From: Pseudoflavonifractor sp. Marseille-P3106
Lineage (GTDB): Bacteria > Bacillota > Clostridia > Oscillospirales > Oscillospiraceae
Length of the DNA stretch: 64,000 nt
Direction of reading: 5' to 3'
Assembly (NCBI GenBank): GCA_900169975.1
Contig: LT827126.1
Coordinates: 496,001 to 560,000, forward strand
The position numbers and the translations under genes are program-made. This document shows, in pieces, positions 1-7,706 of the stretch (position 1 is the first letter of the stretch; each line of letters opens with the position of its first letter). The notes under the pieces were generated by a model that ran no database searches, was not told the origin of the DNA, and saw only the letters and a program-made list of their open reading frames with translations.

Positions 1-81
1 CACAAAAAGAATGTGGACGCGGTGGCGGCCACGCTCATTTTGGAGGGCTATCTGACCTATCGCCGCACCCATCCGGACTGA
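1..81 (+). CDS. C-terminal end of an unidentified protein (partial)
   Basis: An open frame runs in from the window edge and ends at TGA after 26 codons, finishing in GYLTYRRTHPD. Too little is present to assign a family. Its 3' end overlaps by 47 bp, tail to tail, with the membrane-protein gene on the other strand. No terminator follows it directly. Confidence 0.5.
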   Translation, partial: HKKNVDAVAATLILEGYLTYRRTHPD

Positions 82-439
82 CGCCTTTCCCGACGGGCCT
101 GCGGAACAGCTCGGACAGGCCCACACAGATGAGAAACCCGCCGAAGAGCCGGTGGAGGAGTGCCGTGTCCAGCGCGGTGGCTGCCCAGGCAGCCAGAGCG
201 GTTCCCACCAGCCCGGAGAGGACGGCGGGGAGGAGGACGCTTCGCTCCACGAACCCGTTTTTCACGTGGGCTGGGAGGGCCATGGCGGCGGTGGGAAGGA
301 AGTAGAGCAGGTTGATCCCCTGGGCCAGCGTCTGGGGCATCCCCGCAAAGACAGTCATGTAGATGAGCAGAAGGGTTCCGCCCCCCACGCCGAAGCCGGA
401 GAGCACCCCCGCCGCCAGACCGGCCAGAAAGGCCGCCAT
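35..439 (-). CDS. Half-size TauE/SafE (DUF81) membrane protein, second of a pair
   Basis: A 134-residue, very hydrophobic protein that starts MAAFLAGLAAGVLSGFGVGG, the glycine-rich first helix of the TauE/SafE sulfite/anion exporter superfamily. About four membrane segments are visible (near residues 2-30, 38-55, 68-88 and 95-115). Classical members are about 250 residues and contain this unit twice, so this is one repeat. Its ATG shares the A of the preceding gene's TGA, which implies translational coupling and a two-subunit transporter. The hydrophilic C-terminal tail (about residues 118-134) may be little constrained. The transported substrate cannot be read from sequence. Confidence 0.8.
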   Translation of the reverse strand: MAAFLAGLAAGVLSGFGVGGGTLLLIYMTVFAGMPQTLAQGINLLYFLPTAAMALPAHVKNGFVERSVLLPAVLSGLVGTALAAWAATALDTALLHRLFGGFLICVGLSELFRRPVGKGVSPDGCGDRSDSPPK

Positions 440-801
440 CAGGAGAAAAACGCGGCCCGGACGCCCGCGTAGAGAATGAGCAGGGCAAAGCCCCGGCGCA
501 GCCAGGTCATGTTCAGCCGCTTGAAGAGCACGCCCCCCAGCGTTCCTCCCGCCAGACCGCCCAACAGGTAGGGAAGGGCGGCGGAGAGGGCCAGCCCGCC
601 CCGGAGGAAGTAGATCCCGGCGGACAGGGCGCACAGGGGCAGGATGACCGCCACCGAGGTGGCGAAGGCCCGCCGGTCCCCAAGGCCCCTCCAACGGGCC
701 AGGAGAGGCACCAGAAGCATCCCGCCGCCCCCGCCGAAGAACCCGTTGATGAGTCCGGCCGCGCCGCCCGCTACAGCAGAGCGCAGCTTGTTTTTTTCCA
801 T
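439..801 (-). CDS. Half-size TauE/SafE (DUF81) membrane protein, first of a pair
   Basis: A 120-residue membrane protein starting MEKNKLRSAVAGGAAGLING, followed by FFGGGGGMLLVPLL, the signature opening of a TauE/SafE repeat. About four helices are predicted by eye. It is followed without a gap by a second half-size member (TGATG overlap). The two together have the length and repeat content of one normal exporter, which suggests they act as a heterodimer in the cytoplasmic membrane. The start is the only ATG that opens directly into the first helix. The substrate is unknown; sulfite, sulfonate or another organic anion would fit the family. Confidence 0.82.
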   Translation of the reverse strand: MEKNKLRSAVAGGAAGLINGFFGGGGGMLLVPLLARWRGLGDRRAFATSVAVILPLCALSAGIYFLRGGLALSAALPYLLGGLAGGTLGGVLFKRLNMTWLRRGFALLILYAGVRAAFFS

Positions 802-811
802 TGACACACAG

Positions 812-850
812 AGACCCCCTCCCGCCGTAGTTTGGGCGGGAGGGGGTCTT
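812..850. terminator. GC-rich hairpin between tcdA and the TauE pair
   Basis: Perfect 14-bp arms (GACCCCCTCCCGCC and its complement) around a 7-nt loop. The T-rich side faces the + direction and the A-rich side lies just after the tcdA stop, so it may work weakly as a terminator for tcdA or in both directions. Confidence 0.5.
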
Positions 851-851
851 T

Positions 852-1577
852 TTATCCGTGTTCGATCCCAGTCAGGCGGAGAATGGTGTCTCCCGCCAGC
901 ATGAGTCCGGCGCAGGAGGGGACCCAGGCCACGCTGCCGGGCACGCTCCGGCGGCCGGGCGGGGGCGCCTCCCGATCCTCGGGACGGCGGGGGGCCTCCG
1001 GGGACCAGAGAACCCGGTGGTGGAGAATGCCCCGGTTCCGCAGCTCTTTGCGGATCACCCGTGCCAGGGGACAGCCCTCTGTCTTGGAGAGGTCGGTGAT
1101 GCGGAACTGGGTAGGGTCCAGCTTGTTGCCGGTGCCCAGGGCGGAGACGATGGGCACCGACCGGCTCAGGGCGGTCTGGATCAGATCCAGCTTGCAGGAG
1201 ACCAGGTCGATGGCGTCCACGATATAGTCGTATTCCACAGCGAAAAAGGTCTCCCGGTCCTCCGGAGTGTAGCGGTAGAGAAGGGGATGAACCTTGCAGT
1301 CCGGGGCCAGGAGCGCCACCCGGCGGGCCATGGCCTCGGCCTTGGGCTGCCCCACAGTCTCCCGGGTGGCTTCCAGCTGGCGGTTGAGGTTGGAAAGCCC
1401 CACTTCGTCGCAATCGGCCAGGGTCAGCTCTCCCACACCGGAGCGGGCCAGCGCCTCCACGCACCAGCTGCCCACACCTCCCAGGCCCAGCACCGCCACA
1501 TGGCTGCGGGCCAGCTTCTCCATCGCCTCTGCACCCAGCAGCATCTCGGTGCGGAGAAAAGCTTCGTCTCCCATCAT
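852..1577 (-). CDS. tcdA: tRNA threonylcarbamoyladenosine dehydratase (TcdA/CsdL)
   Basis: A 241-residue ThiF/E1-like protein. It cyclises the t6A37 base of ANN-decoding tRNAs to ct6A, using ATP. The nucleotide-binding loop VLGLGGVGSWCVEALAR lies near residues 29-46, followed by the family motif NLNRQ (about 63-67) and the acidic D of VDAIDLV near residue 123. Length fits the family (about 240-270). AGGAGG precedes the first of two adjacent ATG codons by 7 nt. It stands alone, between a hairpin downstream and the prsA terminator upstream. A more general ThiF-family role is the main alternative. Confidence 0.88.
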   Translation of the reverse strand: MMGDEAFLRTEMLLGAEAMEKLARSHVAVLGLGGVGSWCVEALARSGVGELTLADCDEVGLSNLNRQLEATRETVGQPKAEAMARRVALLAPDCKVHPLLYRYTPEDRETFFAVEYDYIVDAIDLVSCKLDLIQTALSRSVPIVSALGTGNKLDPTQFRITDLSKTEGCPLARVIRKELRNRGILHHRVLWSPEAPRRPEDREAPPPGRRSVPGSVAWVPSCAGLMLAGDTILRLTGIEHG

Positions 1578-1596
1578 TCACATACCTCCTGATAAA

Positions 1597-1632
1597 AACC
1601 GCCCCGCGGAAGCTCTCCCGCGGGGCGGTCTG
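1597..1632 (-). terminator. Rho-independent terminator of the parvulin gene
   Basis: Read on the minus strand, ACCGCCCCGCGG pairs with its complement around an 8-nt loop and is followed by TTTTTATC, 10 nt after the stop codon of the parvulin gene. Confidence 0.85.
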
Positions 1633-1641
1633 GGTTCAATG

Positions 1642-3405
1642 TTACGCCGCCGGGCTCTTGGAAACCTCGGGGGCAGCGGACTCAGCCGCGCCGCTCTCGG
1701 AGGGGGCCTCGGACTCGGCTGCACCGCTCTCCGCGGGAGCCTCACCGGCGTCGGAGATGGTGTTGGCCTGGCCGACATACTTCATGCCGTCGGCGGCAGC
1801 GGCCTCCACGTCGTCGGTGATGCCGGTCAGCCATTCGGCCTGGTCGGCAGACTGCTTGGCCGAGATGGCCAGGCTCTTCCAGTAGGGCTCCTCCGTCTTT
1901 TCAAAATAGACGATGTGCCAGCCCTGCTGTCCGGACTGGGTGTTCTCAATGAGCTCCACATCGCCGCTCTTGCGGGCGGGGTCGAAGATCCACTGGTCAA
2001 AGGCGTCGAACATCTGGCCCTGACGGACAAAGGTGTACTCGCCGCCCTTGGAGACGGAGCCGGGATCCTCGGAGTTCTCTCTGGCCAGCTTGCCGAAGCT
2101 CTCCTCGGTGGTCTCGCCGGCCTTCCACTCGTCCAGGAGGGACTGGGCCTTGGCCTTGGCGGCGTCCATCTCCTCCTGAGAGGGGATCTTACTGCCTTTG
2201 TCGTCGGTGGTGTCGGCGTCGCTGGTCTCCGCCTTGATGAGGATGTGGCGGATATCCACGGTGGGGTCCTGTACCAGAGTGCGGTCCAGGAAGAGAACCA
2301 CGGTATAGCCGTTGGAGGTCTCCAAGGCTGTGACGTCTCCGGACTTGCGGGCGGGATCCATCAGCCAGCCGGCGATGGCGGAGGCGTTCTGGGTGAGCAC
2401 ACTGCCCTGGACCTTCTCATTGAGGGAGTAGCCGGCGTCGGCGTAGTTCTCCTTGGCGCTCTCGGCCACGTAGTTGGGGGCGGCGGCGATGAAGGCGGCC
2501 TCCCGGTCGGAAGCGGCCCGGATCTCGGCCACGGCGGCGTCGGCGCTGGCCTTGGCGGCGTCCATGGCGGCCTGTTTCTCCTCGTCGGTGGCCGTGACGG
2601 TGTTGCCATCGGCGTCCTTCACAGGATCTCCGTTGGCGTCGGTGGGATCAGCTGCGGTACCGTCGATCTGAAAGGAACGATAGGTGTAGCTGTCCAGATC
2701 GTTGGGGTTTTCGTTGTAGTAAGCCTGGAGCTCCTCGTCGGGGTAGGAGAGGCTGTTCTGGTGATACTGCTCGTACTCAGAGGCCAGTACGGCCTTTTCC
2801 AGGTTGCGGGCAAAGACCTTCTCAGTGACTCCGTTCCCATAGACCTGAGCAAAATAGGAACTGCGGGTCAGGCCGTTCTGGGCACAGACCTTGTCGATCT
2901 GGGCAAAGGTGTCGTCGATCTGGGACTGTCCATCCTCAGAGAGGGTGTATCCTTCGGCCGCGGCAGCCTTACACAGCGCGGCCACCTGCTTGAGGCTGTC
3001 CAGTCCGGTCTCCCGGAAGTAATCGGCGTAGGTCTTTCCATCGGCCTCACTGTACCACTGCTCGCCGTCTCCCTTGGAGGGGTCGTAGCCGGTGGAGATC
3101 CCATAGGCGGAATACATCTGATACATGGAATACTGGTTGTTGCGGGCCTGCACATAGTAGTACTGGAGATCGGGCACCTTATAATCGGTTCCGTCCACCG
3201 TGGCCGCCGTGGCGGTCTTGACCCAGAAATTGGAGTTCCACACAAGAAGGGCGGCGGCAGCCACCGCGCAGACCACGCCGACCACTGTGTAGGCGGTTTT
3301 CTTCTGCTTGGCAGCCTGGGCCTCGGCGCGTTCTTTGAGCTCCCGCTGGGTGAGACCCGCAGTCGAATCGCTCTTGCGCTGCTGTTTTTTATCGGATGCG
3401 CTCAT
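1642..3405 (-). CDS. Membrane-anchored peptidyl-prolyl isomerase, PrsA/SurA-like (parvulin)
   Basis: A 587-residue extracytoplasmic foldase. A basic cytoplasmic N-terminus (about 1-35) precedes one membrane anchor (YTVVGVVCAVAAAALLVW) with no lipobox cysteine, so it is anchored by the helix and is not a lipoprotein. A SurA-N-like helical region follows, then parvulin domains. The clear one starts at VDIRHILIKA (about residue 370) and includes EDPGSVSKGGEYTFV. An upstream segment, PARKSGDVTALETSNGYTVV, looks like the remnant of another parvulin unit. The tail is rich in Ser, Glu and Ala. The chosen ATG has GAGAGG 10 nt upstream; an in-frame ATG six codons earlier has a poorer site. Likely helps fold exported proteins. 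Confidence 0.85.
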   Translation of the reverse strand: MSASDKKQQRKSDSTAGLTQRELKERAEAQAAKQKKTAYTVVGVVCAVAAAALLVWNSNFWVKTATAATVDGTDYKVPDLQYYYVQARNNQYSMYQMYSAYGISTGYDPSKGDGEQWYSEADGKTYADYFRETGLDSLKQVAALCKAAAAEGYTLSEDGQSQIDDTFAQIDKVCAQNGLTRSSYFAQVYGNGVTEKVFARNLEKAVLASEYEQYHQNSLSYPDEELQAYYNENPNDLDSYTYRSFQIDGTAADPTDANGDPVKDADGNTVTATDEEKQAAMDAAKASADAAVAEIRAASDREAAFIAAAPNYVAESAKENYADAGYSLNEKVQGSVLTQNASAIAGWLMDPARKSGDVTALETSNGYTVVLFLDRTLVQDPTVDIRHILIKAETSDADTTDDKGSKIPSQEEMDAAKAKAQSLLDEWKAGETTEESFGKLARENSEDPGSVSKGGEYTFVRQGQMFDAFDQWIFDPARKSGDVELIENTQSGQQGWHIVYFEKTEEPYWKSLAISAKQSADQAEWLTGITDDVEAAAADGMKYVGQANTISDAGEAPAESGAAESEAPSESGAAESAAPEVSKSPAA

Positions 3406-3546
3406 GCAGTTCAGTCCTCTCATTTTTACCTGTCAGGAAGGGGTTTCCTGAAAGCGGCGCTTCCTTTGCGGGAAGCGTTTTACGCAAGTTGTTATTATAC
3501 AGGAAAACGCTCTTTCTTGCAAGCCCCAAACGAAATGGGAAAAAGA

Positions 3547-3571
3547 AAAACCGCTGTAAACAGCGGTTTTA
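3547..3571 (-). terminator. Hairpin terminator downstream of the probable 6S RNA
   Basis: AAAACCGCTG and its complement form a perfect short hairpin. On the minus strand it is followed by a long T run (GGTTTTTCTTTTTCCC). It would end a minus-strand transcript coming from the structured RNA region just upstream. Confidence 0.6.
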
Positions 3572-3597
3572 AGCCGTATTTGGAGGAAAAAATAAAG

Positions 3598-3795
3598 ATC
3601 CCCCGCCTTAGCCGTGTGGACCCATTTAAAACCTGCACGTCTCCGGCAGGTGGGTTGCCTCCGCACCGATTCACCGCTTCCAACTTCCGGCAGATGCCGG
3701 GAGGCCTGCGATCCGCGGCGCGAGTGAGCGTCCCGTTTCATAAATGTGGGTTTAAATAAGACCCATCACGCACCAGGCAGGGGAACAAGCCTTTT
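3598..3795 (-). ncRNA. ssrS: Probable 6S RNA
   Basis: About 200 nt without a credible protein gene but with long-range pairing. The ends form a closing helix (CCCC, GCCT and CGTG blocks pairing with CACG, AGGC and GGGG, with small internal mismatches). A central less-paired region follows, and a small hairpin (ACCTGC...GCAGGT) lies on the 3' side of the bubble, as in 6S RNA. 6S RNA mimics an open promoter and binds the housekeeping RNA polymerase holoenzyme. The minus strand is chosen because the hairpin then sits on the 3' side and a T-rich terminator follows. The opposite strand cannot be excluded. It directly follows the DUF1292 gene. Confidence 0.52.
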
Positions 3796-3799
3796 TCAG

Positions 3800-4108
3800 T
3801 TACTCCTCGTCGCCGTCTTCGTCCTGGAACAGGTCCTCCATGAACTGGTCATAGACCTCCTGGAGCTCCTCTTCACTGTCCAGGGTGGACAGCTGCTCCT
3901 CACCGTTTTCCGCAACGACCTTCAGGATGATGAGCCCGTTTTCCTCTTCGTCGTCGCCCTTCTCCTCGCCCTCCGCGCCGGTGTCCGCGGGGAAGAAGGC
4001 CATGTAGACCTGTCCCTTGTACTCAATGGTGTCTACGTGCTCCAGCTCGAATTCATTTCCGTCCTCATCGGTGATAGAGACAAAATCGGGACCGTATTCC
4101 TCGCTCAT
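3800..4108 (-). CDS. DUF1292 domain protein (YrzB-like)
   Basis: A 102-residue, strongly acidic protein of the DUF1292 family that is widespread in Firmicutes (YrzB in Bacillus). The family core is visible: FVSITDEDGNEFELEHVDTI, then a beta-strand region ending in ENGLIILKVV. The C-terminal 35 residues are almost all Asp, Glu, Leu and Phe (LSTDSEEEL-type, FMEDLFQDEDGDEE). Function is unknown. In Bacillus the homologue sits next to yrrK and mtnN-type genes; here it precedes a probable 6S RNA on the same strand. Confidence 0.88.
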   Translation of the reverse strand: MSEEYGPDFVSITDEDGNEFELEHVDTIEYKGQVYMAFFPADTGAEGEEKGDDEEENGLIILKVVAENGEEQLSTLDSEEELQEVYDQFMEDLFQDEDGDEE

Positions 4109-4248
4109 GCAGGACGCCTCGCTTTCTCATTGTCTTGGGTGTTTTTATTGTACCCCGCTGTGCGGAAAAATGCAAGTCGGGTCTTTTGAAATTTTTACCG
4201 CGCTTTTTAAAATATGGGTCATTATCCCTGAAATGTAAATAATTAGGG

Positions 4249-4276
4249 TGGACAAACGGTCAACTCGTGATATAAT
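4249..4276 (+). promoter_or_regulatory. Sigma-A-type promoter for the class A PBP
   Basis: TGGACA, 16-bp spacer, TATAAT, in an AT-rich gap 66 bp upstream of the PBP start codon. Confidence 0.7.
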
Positions 4277-4342
4277 GTAAAAATCGGTTTCTTCTGTCGT
4301 GACAAGGAATCACATCAGACCACCATTTCCGGAGGTGTAAAA

Positions 4343-7024
4343 GTGGCTGAACAACATTCGAACCATCCGCAGAAACGTCCCGCCGAGGGGACTGCCCGCA
4401 GGCACAAACGCGGGGGCGCCCATCGCGCCCTGACGGTGATCGGCACGCTTTTGCTGGTCTTTGCCATCACATGTTCCTTTCTGGCGTGCTTTGCCGCGGT
4501 CTACATCAAGACCGTCATTCTGCCCCAGACCGAGCTGGACGTGGCGGACTATCCCATGAATCTCTCCAGCACCATCTATTATACCGATCCAGAAACGGGG
4601 GCGGTGTCGGAATACGAGACCCTGCACGGGGATCAGAACCGCGTCTGGGTGGCCTATTCCGAGATCCCGCAGAATCTGATCCACGCCGCCGTGGCCATCG
4701 AGGACCGGCGCTTCTACGACCACCACGGCGTGGACTGGATCCGCACGGCCAAGAGCATCCTCACCATGTTCACCGGCGGGAGCATCCAGGGCGGCTCCAC
4801 CATCACCCAGCAGCTCATCAAAAACCTGACCACCTACGACGACGTCACCGTCAAGCGCAAGGTGCTGGAGATCTTCCGCGCCCTGGAGTTTGACAAGAAG
4901 TACTCCAAGGAGCAGACGCTGGAGTGGTACCTCAACTATATCTACTTTGGCCGCCGGAGTTACGGGGTATACACCGCCGCCTACGCCTACTTCGGCAAGA
5001 GTGTCGATCAGCTGAGTCTGGCCGAGTGCGCCAGCCTCATCAGCATCACCAACAACCCCTCTCTCTACGACCCCTACACCCACCCCGACCAGAACAACTA
5101 CCGCCGGGGACTGGTGCTGGACGCCATGTGCAAGGAGGGCTATATCTCCGAGGCGGAGCGGGACGCTGCCAAGTCCGAGGTCCTGACCTTCCAGAGTGCC
5201 AGCGCCGGGGACCAGAACAGCACGGTCTACAGCTGGTACACCGAGCAGGTCATCACCGACGTGACCAACGACCTCATCAAAACCTATGACTACTCCGAGA
5301 CGGTGGCCCGGGATCTGGTCTACTCCGGCGGCCTGGAGATCTACGCCTGCGTGGATCCCAAGATCCAGTCCGCAGTGAACGAGATCTACTCCAACGTGGA
5401 GAACCTGCCCTACACCTCGGCCTCCGGCCAGCAGCTCCAGTCCGCCATCGTCATCGTGGACCCCCGGGGCAACGTGGTGGGCCTGTCGGGCAAGATCGGA
5501 GAAAAGACGGCCAAGGACACCCGTGGCTGGAACCGGGCCACCCGGACCATCCGGCAGCCCGGCTCTTCCATCAAGCCGCTGGCTGTCTATGCCCCCGCTT
5601 TGGAGATGGGGCTCATTACCCCCTATTCCGTCTTTGAGGACAGCCCCCCCATGCTGCTGGAGAACAGCCCCTGGCCCTCCAACGTCAACCACCGCTACAC
5701 CGGGCTCATGACGGTGTCCAACGCGGTCACCAACTCCACCAACACCGTGGCGGTGCGGGTGCTCCAGAAGGTCACCCCTCAGGTCGCCTTCGAATACCTG
5801 GAGGACAAGTTCGGCGTGGACCCCAACCACCTGGTGGTCAGCCGGATGATCAACGGCAAGGAGTACTCCGATATCGGCTACTCCCAGATGGCTTTGGGCG
5901 GCCTCACCGACGGCGTGTCCACCCTGGACATGGCGGGGGCCTACTCCGTGTTCCCCCGGGACGGGGTGTATATCAAGCCCCGCACCTACTCCAAGGTGGT
6001 GGACTCCAACGGCAAGGAGCTGCTCACCCAGGAGACCGAGGGCAAGGCTGTGCTCAAGGAAAAGACCACTTATTATGTCAATCAGATGCTCAAAGACGTG
6101 GTGAACGACGGCTCGGGCACCTACGCCAGCTTCCCGGGCATGACCATCGCCGGCAAGACCGGCTCCACCAACTCCAACAACGACCGGTGGTTCGTGGGCT
6201 ACACGCCCTACTACACGGCGGCAGTCTGGGTGGGCTACGACAACCCGGAGCGGGTCAAGGCCTCCGGAAACCCGGCGGCCTCCCTGTGGAAGAAGGTCAT
6301 GAGCCAGGTCCACGAGGGGCTGGAGAACAAGGACTTCACAAAGCCGGGAGGACTGGTGTCCGTATCCTACTGCCTGGACAGCGGCCTGAAGGCCACCGAC
6401 AAATGCAGAAGCGACATGCGGGGCAGCCGGGTGGCGGTGGGTTACCTCTTCCCGGAGGATGTGCCCACGCAATCCTGTGATCTCCATACCATGGTGGAGG
6501 TGTGCACCGGCTCTCCCATCCTCAACGACTCGGGTGAGCCCACAGGCCGCTACCACCTGGCGGGGGAGTTCTGTCCGGAGACCTCCACGGGGGATGACGG
6601 CGAACCCGTCAAGGGCCGCACCAGTGTGGCCGTGCTGAATCTGACCCGGGAGTACCTGGGCGGTGTGATCCCCGAGGACGACGCCTATCTCCTCCGTTCT
6701 GTGGAGGCGGCTGGGACCTGCACGGTCCACACCAGTGAGATCTCCGAAGAGCCGGAGCCCTATGATCCTTCCCAATTCGACATCACCGATCCCTCCACCT
6801 GGCCCTCCGAGGAGCAGGATCCGGAGTTTGACCCCGGAGACCCCTCCACCTGGCCCACAGCGGGGGGACATCCCTCGTCTCCCGAGCCGGGGGAGAGCGG
6901 GTCCCACACTCAGGAACCCACCCATACGCCGAACACCACTCAGCCCCCCGCCGCACACACGCCGGAGCCCTCGCAGTCGGCGGGCGGGGGAGGGGAGGAT
7001 CCGCTTCTTCCTCCCGGGGCCTGA
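4343..7024 (+). CDS. Class A penicillin-binding protein 1A (glycosyltransferase/transpeptidase)
   Basis: An 893-residue bifunctional murein synthase. A short basic N-terminus and one membrane anchor (about 35-60) are followed by a GT51 transglycosylase domain: catalytic Glu in EDRRFYDHHGVDW (near 120), GGSTITQQLIKN, and RKVLEIFRALEFDKKYSKEQ. The transpeptidase domain has the active-site Ser in GSSIKP (near 407), the SxN motif in TNSTNTVAV and KTG in AGKTGSTN (near 603). The last 140 residues are a Pro/Ser/Thr/Glu-rich disordered tail with repeated DPSTWP units. GTG start with GGAGGTG 6 nt upstream. Transcribed alone, between its own promoter and a strong terminator. Confidence 0.95.
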   Translation: MAEQHSNHPQKRPAEGTARRHKRGGAHRALTVIGTLLLVFAITCSFLACFAAVYIKTVILPQTELDVADYPMNLSSTIYYTDPETGAVSEYETLHGDQNRVWVAYSEIPQNLIHAAVAIEDRRFYDHHGVDWIRTAKSILTMFTGGSIQGGSTITQQLIKNLTTYDDVTVKRKVLEIFRALEFDKKYSKEQTLEWYLNYIYFGRRSYGVYTAAYAYFGKSVDQLSLAECASLISITNNPSLYDPYTHPDQNNYRRGLVLDAMCKEGYISEAERDAAKSEVLTFQSASAGDQNSTVYSWYTEQVITDVTNDLIKTYDYSETVARDLVYSGGLEIYACVDPKIQSAVNEIYSNVENLPYTSASGQQLQSAIVIVDPRGNVVGLSGKIGEKTAKDTRGWNRATRTIRQPGSSIKPLAVYAPALEMGLITPYSVFEDSPPMLLENSPWPSNVNHRYTGLMTVSNAVTNSTNTVAVRVLQKVTPQVAFEYLEDKFGVDPNHLVVSRMINGKEYSDIGYSQMALGGLTDGVSTLDMAGAYSVFPRDGVYIKPRTYSKVVDSNGKELLTQETEGKAVLKEKTTYYVNQMLKDVVNDGSGTYASFPGMTIAGKTGSTNSNNDRWFVGYTPYYTAAVWVGYDNPERVKASGNPAASLWKKVMSQVHEGLENKDFTKPGGLVSVSYCLDSGLKATDKCRSDMRGSRVAVGYLFPEDVPTQSCDLHTMVEVCTGSPILNDSGEPTGRYHLAGEFCPETSTGDDGEPVKGRTSVAVLNLTREYLGGVIPEDDAYLLRSVEAAGTCTVHTSEISEEPEPYDPSQFDITDPSTWPSEEQDPEFDPGDPSTWPTAGGHPSSPEPGESGSHTQEPTHTPNTTQPPAAHTPEPSQSAGGGGEDPLLPPGA

Positions 7025-7035
7025 TTCAAAATTTC

Positions 7036-7076
7036 TCACGAAGGGACACGCTTTTGCGTGTCCCTTCGTGATTTTT
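7036..7076 (+). terminator. Rho-independent terminator of the PBP gene
   Basis: A 16-bp perfect stem (TCACGAAGGGACACGC) with a TTTT loop and a following T run, 11 nt after the stop. Confidence 0.95.
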
Positions 7077-7134
7077 GTCAATTCTCCCCCATCTGCGTCC
7101 CCGAGAAATTAGCGGGTATTTTGAAAACTCGTCA

Positions 7135-7163
7135 TTGCGTTTCGTAATGTACTGTGCTAAAAT
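7135..7163 (+). promoter_or_regulatory. Sigma-A-type promoter for the ACT-hom-lysC genes
   Basis: TTGCGT, 17-bp spacer, TAAAAT, about 60 bp before the ACT-domain gene. No riboswitch fold was recognised between it and the gene. Confidence 0.65.
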
Positions 7164-7226
7164 ATATCACATCATACACACAAATGACTTTCATATACGG
7201 ACACATTCGGGGAGGGCTTGCATAAG

Positions 7227-7667
7227 ATGGGAAAACTGCCGCAATATTTTATCGTGGACGCGGACGCGCTGCCCGAGATTTTTCTCAAGGTGGCTGAGGC
7301 CAAACGGCTACTGGAGACCGGCGAGTCCGGGACGGTCAACCAGGCGGCCCGGCGGGTTGGGATCAGCCGCAGCGCCTTTTACAAGTACAAGGACTCCCTG
7401 CGGCCCTTCAACGACATGCTCAACGGGCGCATCATCACCTTTCAGATCCTGCTGAAAAATGAGCCCGGCGTTCTCTCTGCGGTACTGAACATATTTGCCC
7501 GCAGCGGGGCGAACATCCTGACCATCAACCAGAGCATCCCCGCCGGGGGCAGCGCGGTGGTCAGCGTGGGCACGGAGACCTCCGGTCTCACCATGACGGT
7601 GGAGGAACTGCTGGGCCAGCTGGGACAGGAGACCGGGGTCGTCCGGTGTGAAATTCTGGCTGGCTGA
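7227..7667 (+). CDS. UPF0735 family ACT domain protein (PheB-like)
   Basis: A 146-residue protein with an N-terminal helix-turn-helix-like part (NQAARRVGISRSAFYKYKDS, about residues 33-55) and a C-terminal ACT domain (LLKNEPGVLSAVLNIFARSGANI and onward). The family is found upstream of hom or pheA in Firmicutes and is thought to sense an amino acid. Exact function is unproven. The ATG has a GGGGAGGG box 10 nt upstream; an in-frame TTG three codons earlier sits too close to it. It leads the threonine/lysine branch genes hom and lysC, so a regulatory role in aspartate-family synthesis is likely. Confidence 0.85.
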   Translation: MGKLPQYFIVDADALPEIFLKVAEAKRLLETGESGTVNQAARRVGISRSAFYKYKDSLRPFNDMLNGRIITFQILLKNEPGVLSAVLNIFARSGANILTINQSIPAGGSAVVSVGTETSGLTMTVEELLGQLGQETGVVRCEILAG

Positions 7668-7706
7668 GCGCAGCCGTGGTCAGACAGCCCGAAAGGAGAG
7701 AATTCG

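Noticed and set aside
1294-3759. An 821-codon + strand frame across tcdA and the parvulin gene
   Set aside because: Low-complexity Gly/Leu/Val sequence spanning two genes, a terminator and an RNA region on the other strand.
4310-7081. A 923-codon open frame on the minus strand opposite the PBP gene
   Set aside because: It is a GC-rich shadow of the penicillin-binding protein. Its sequence is dominated by Gly, His, Val and Arg with no family features, and the + frame has all catalytic motifs.
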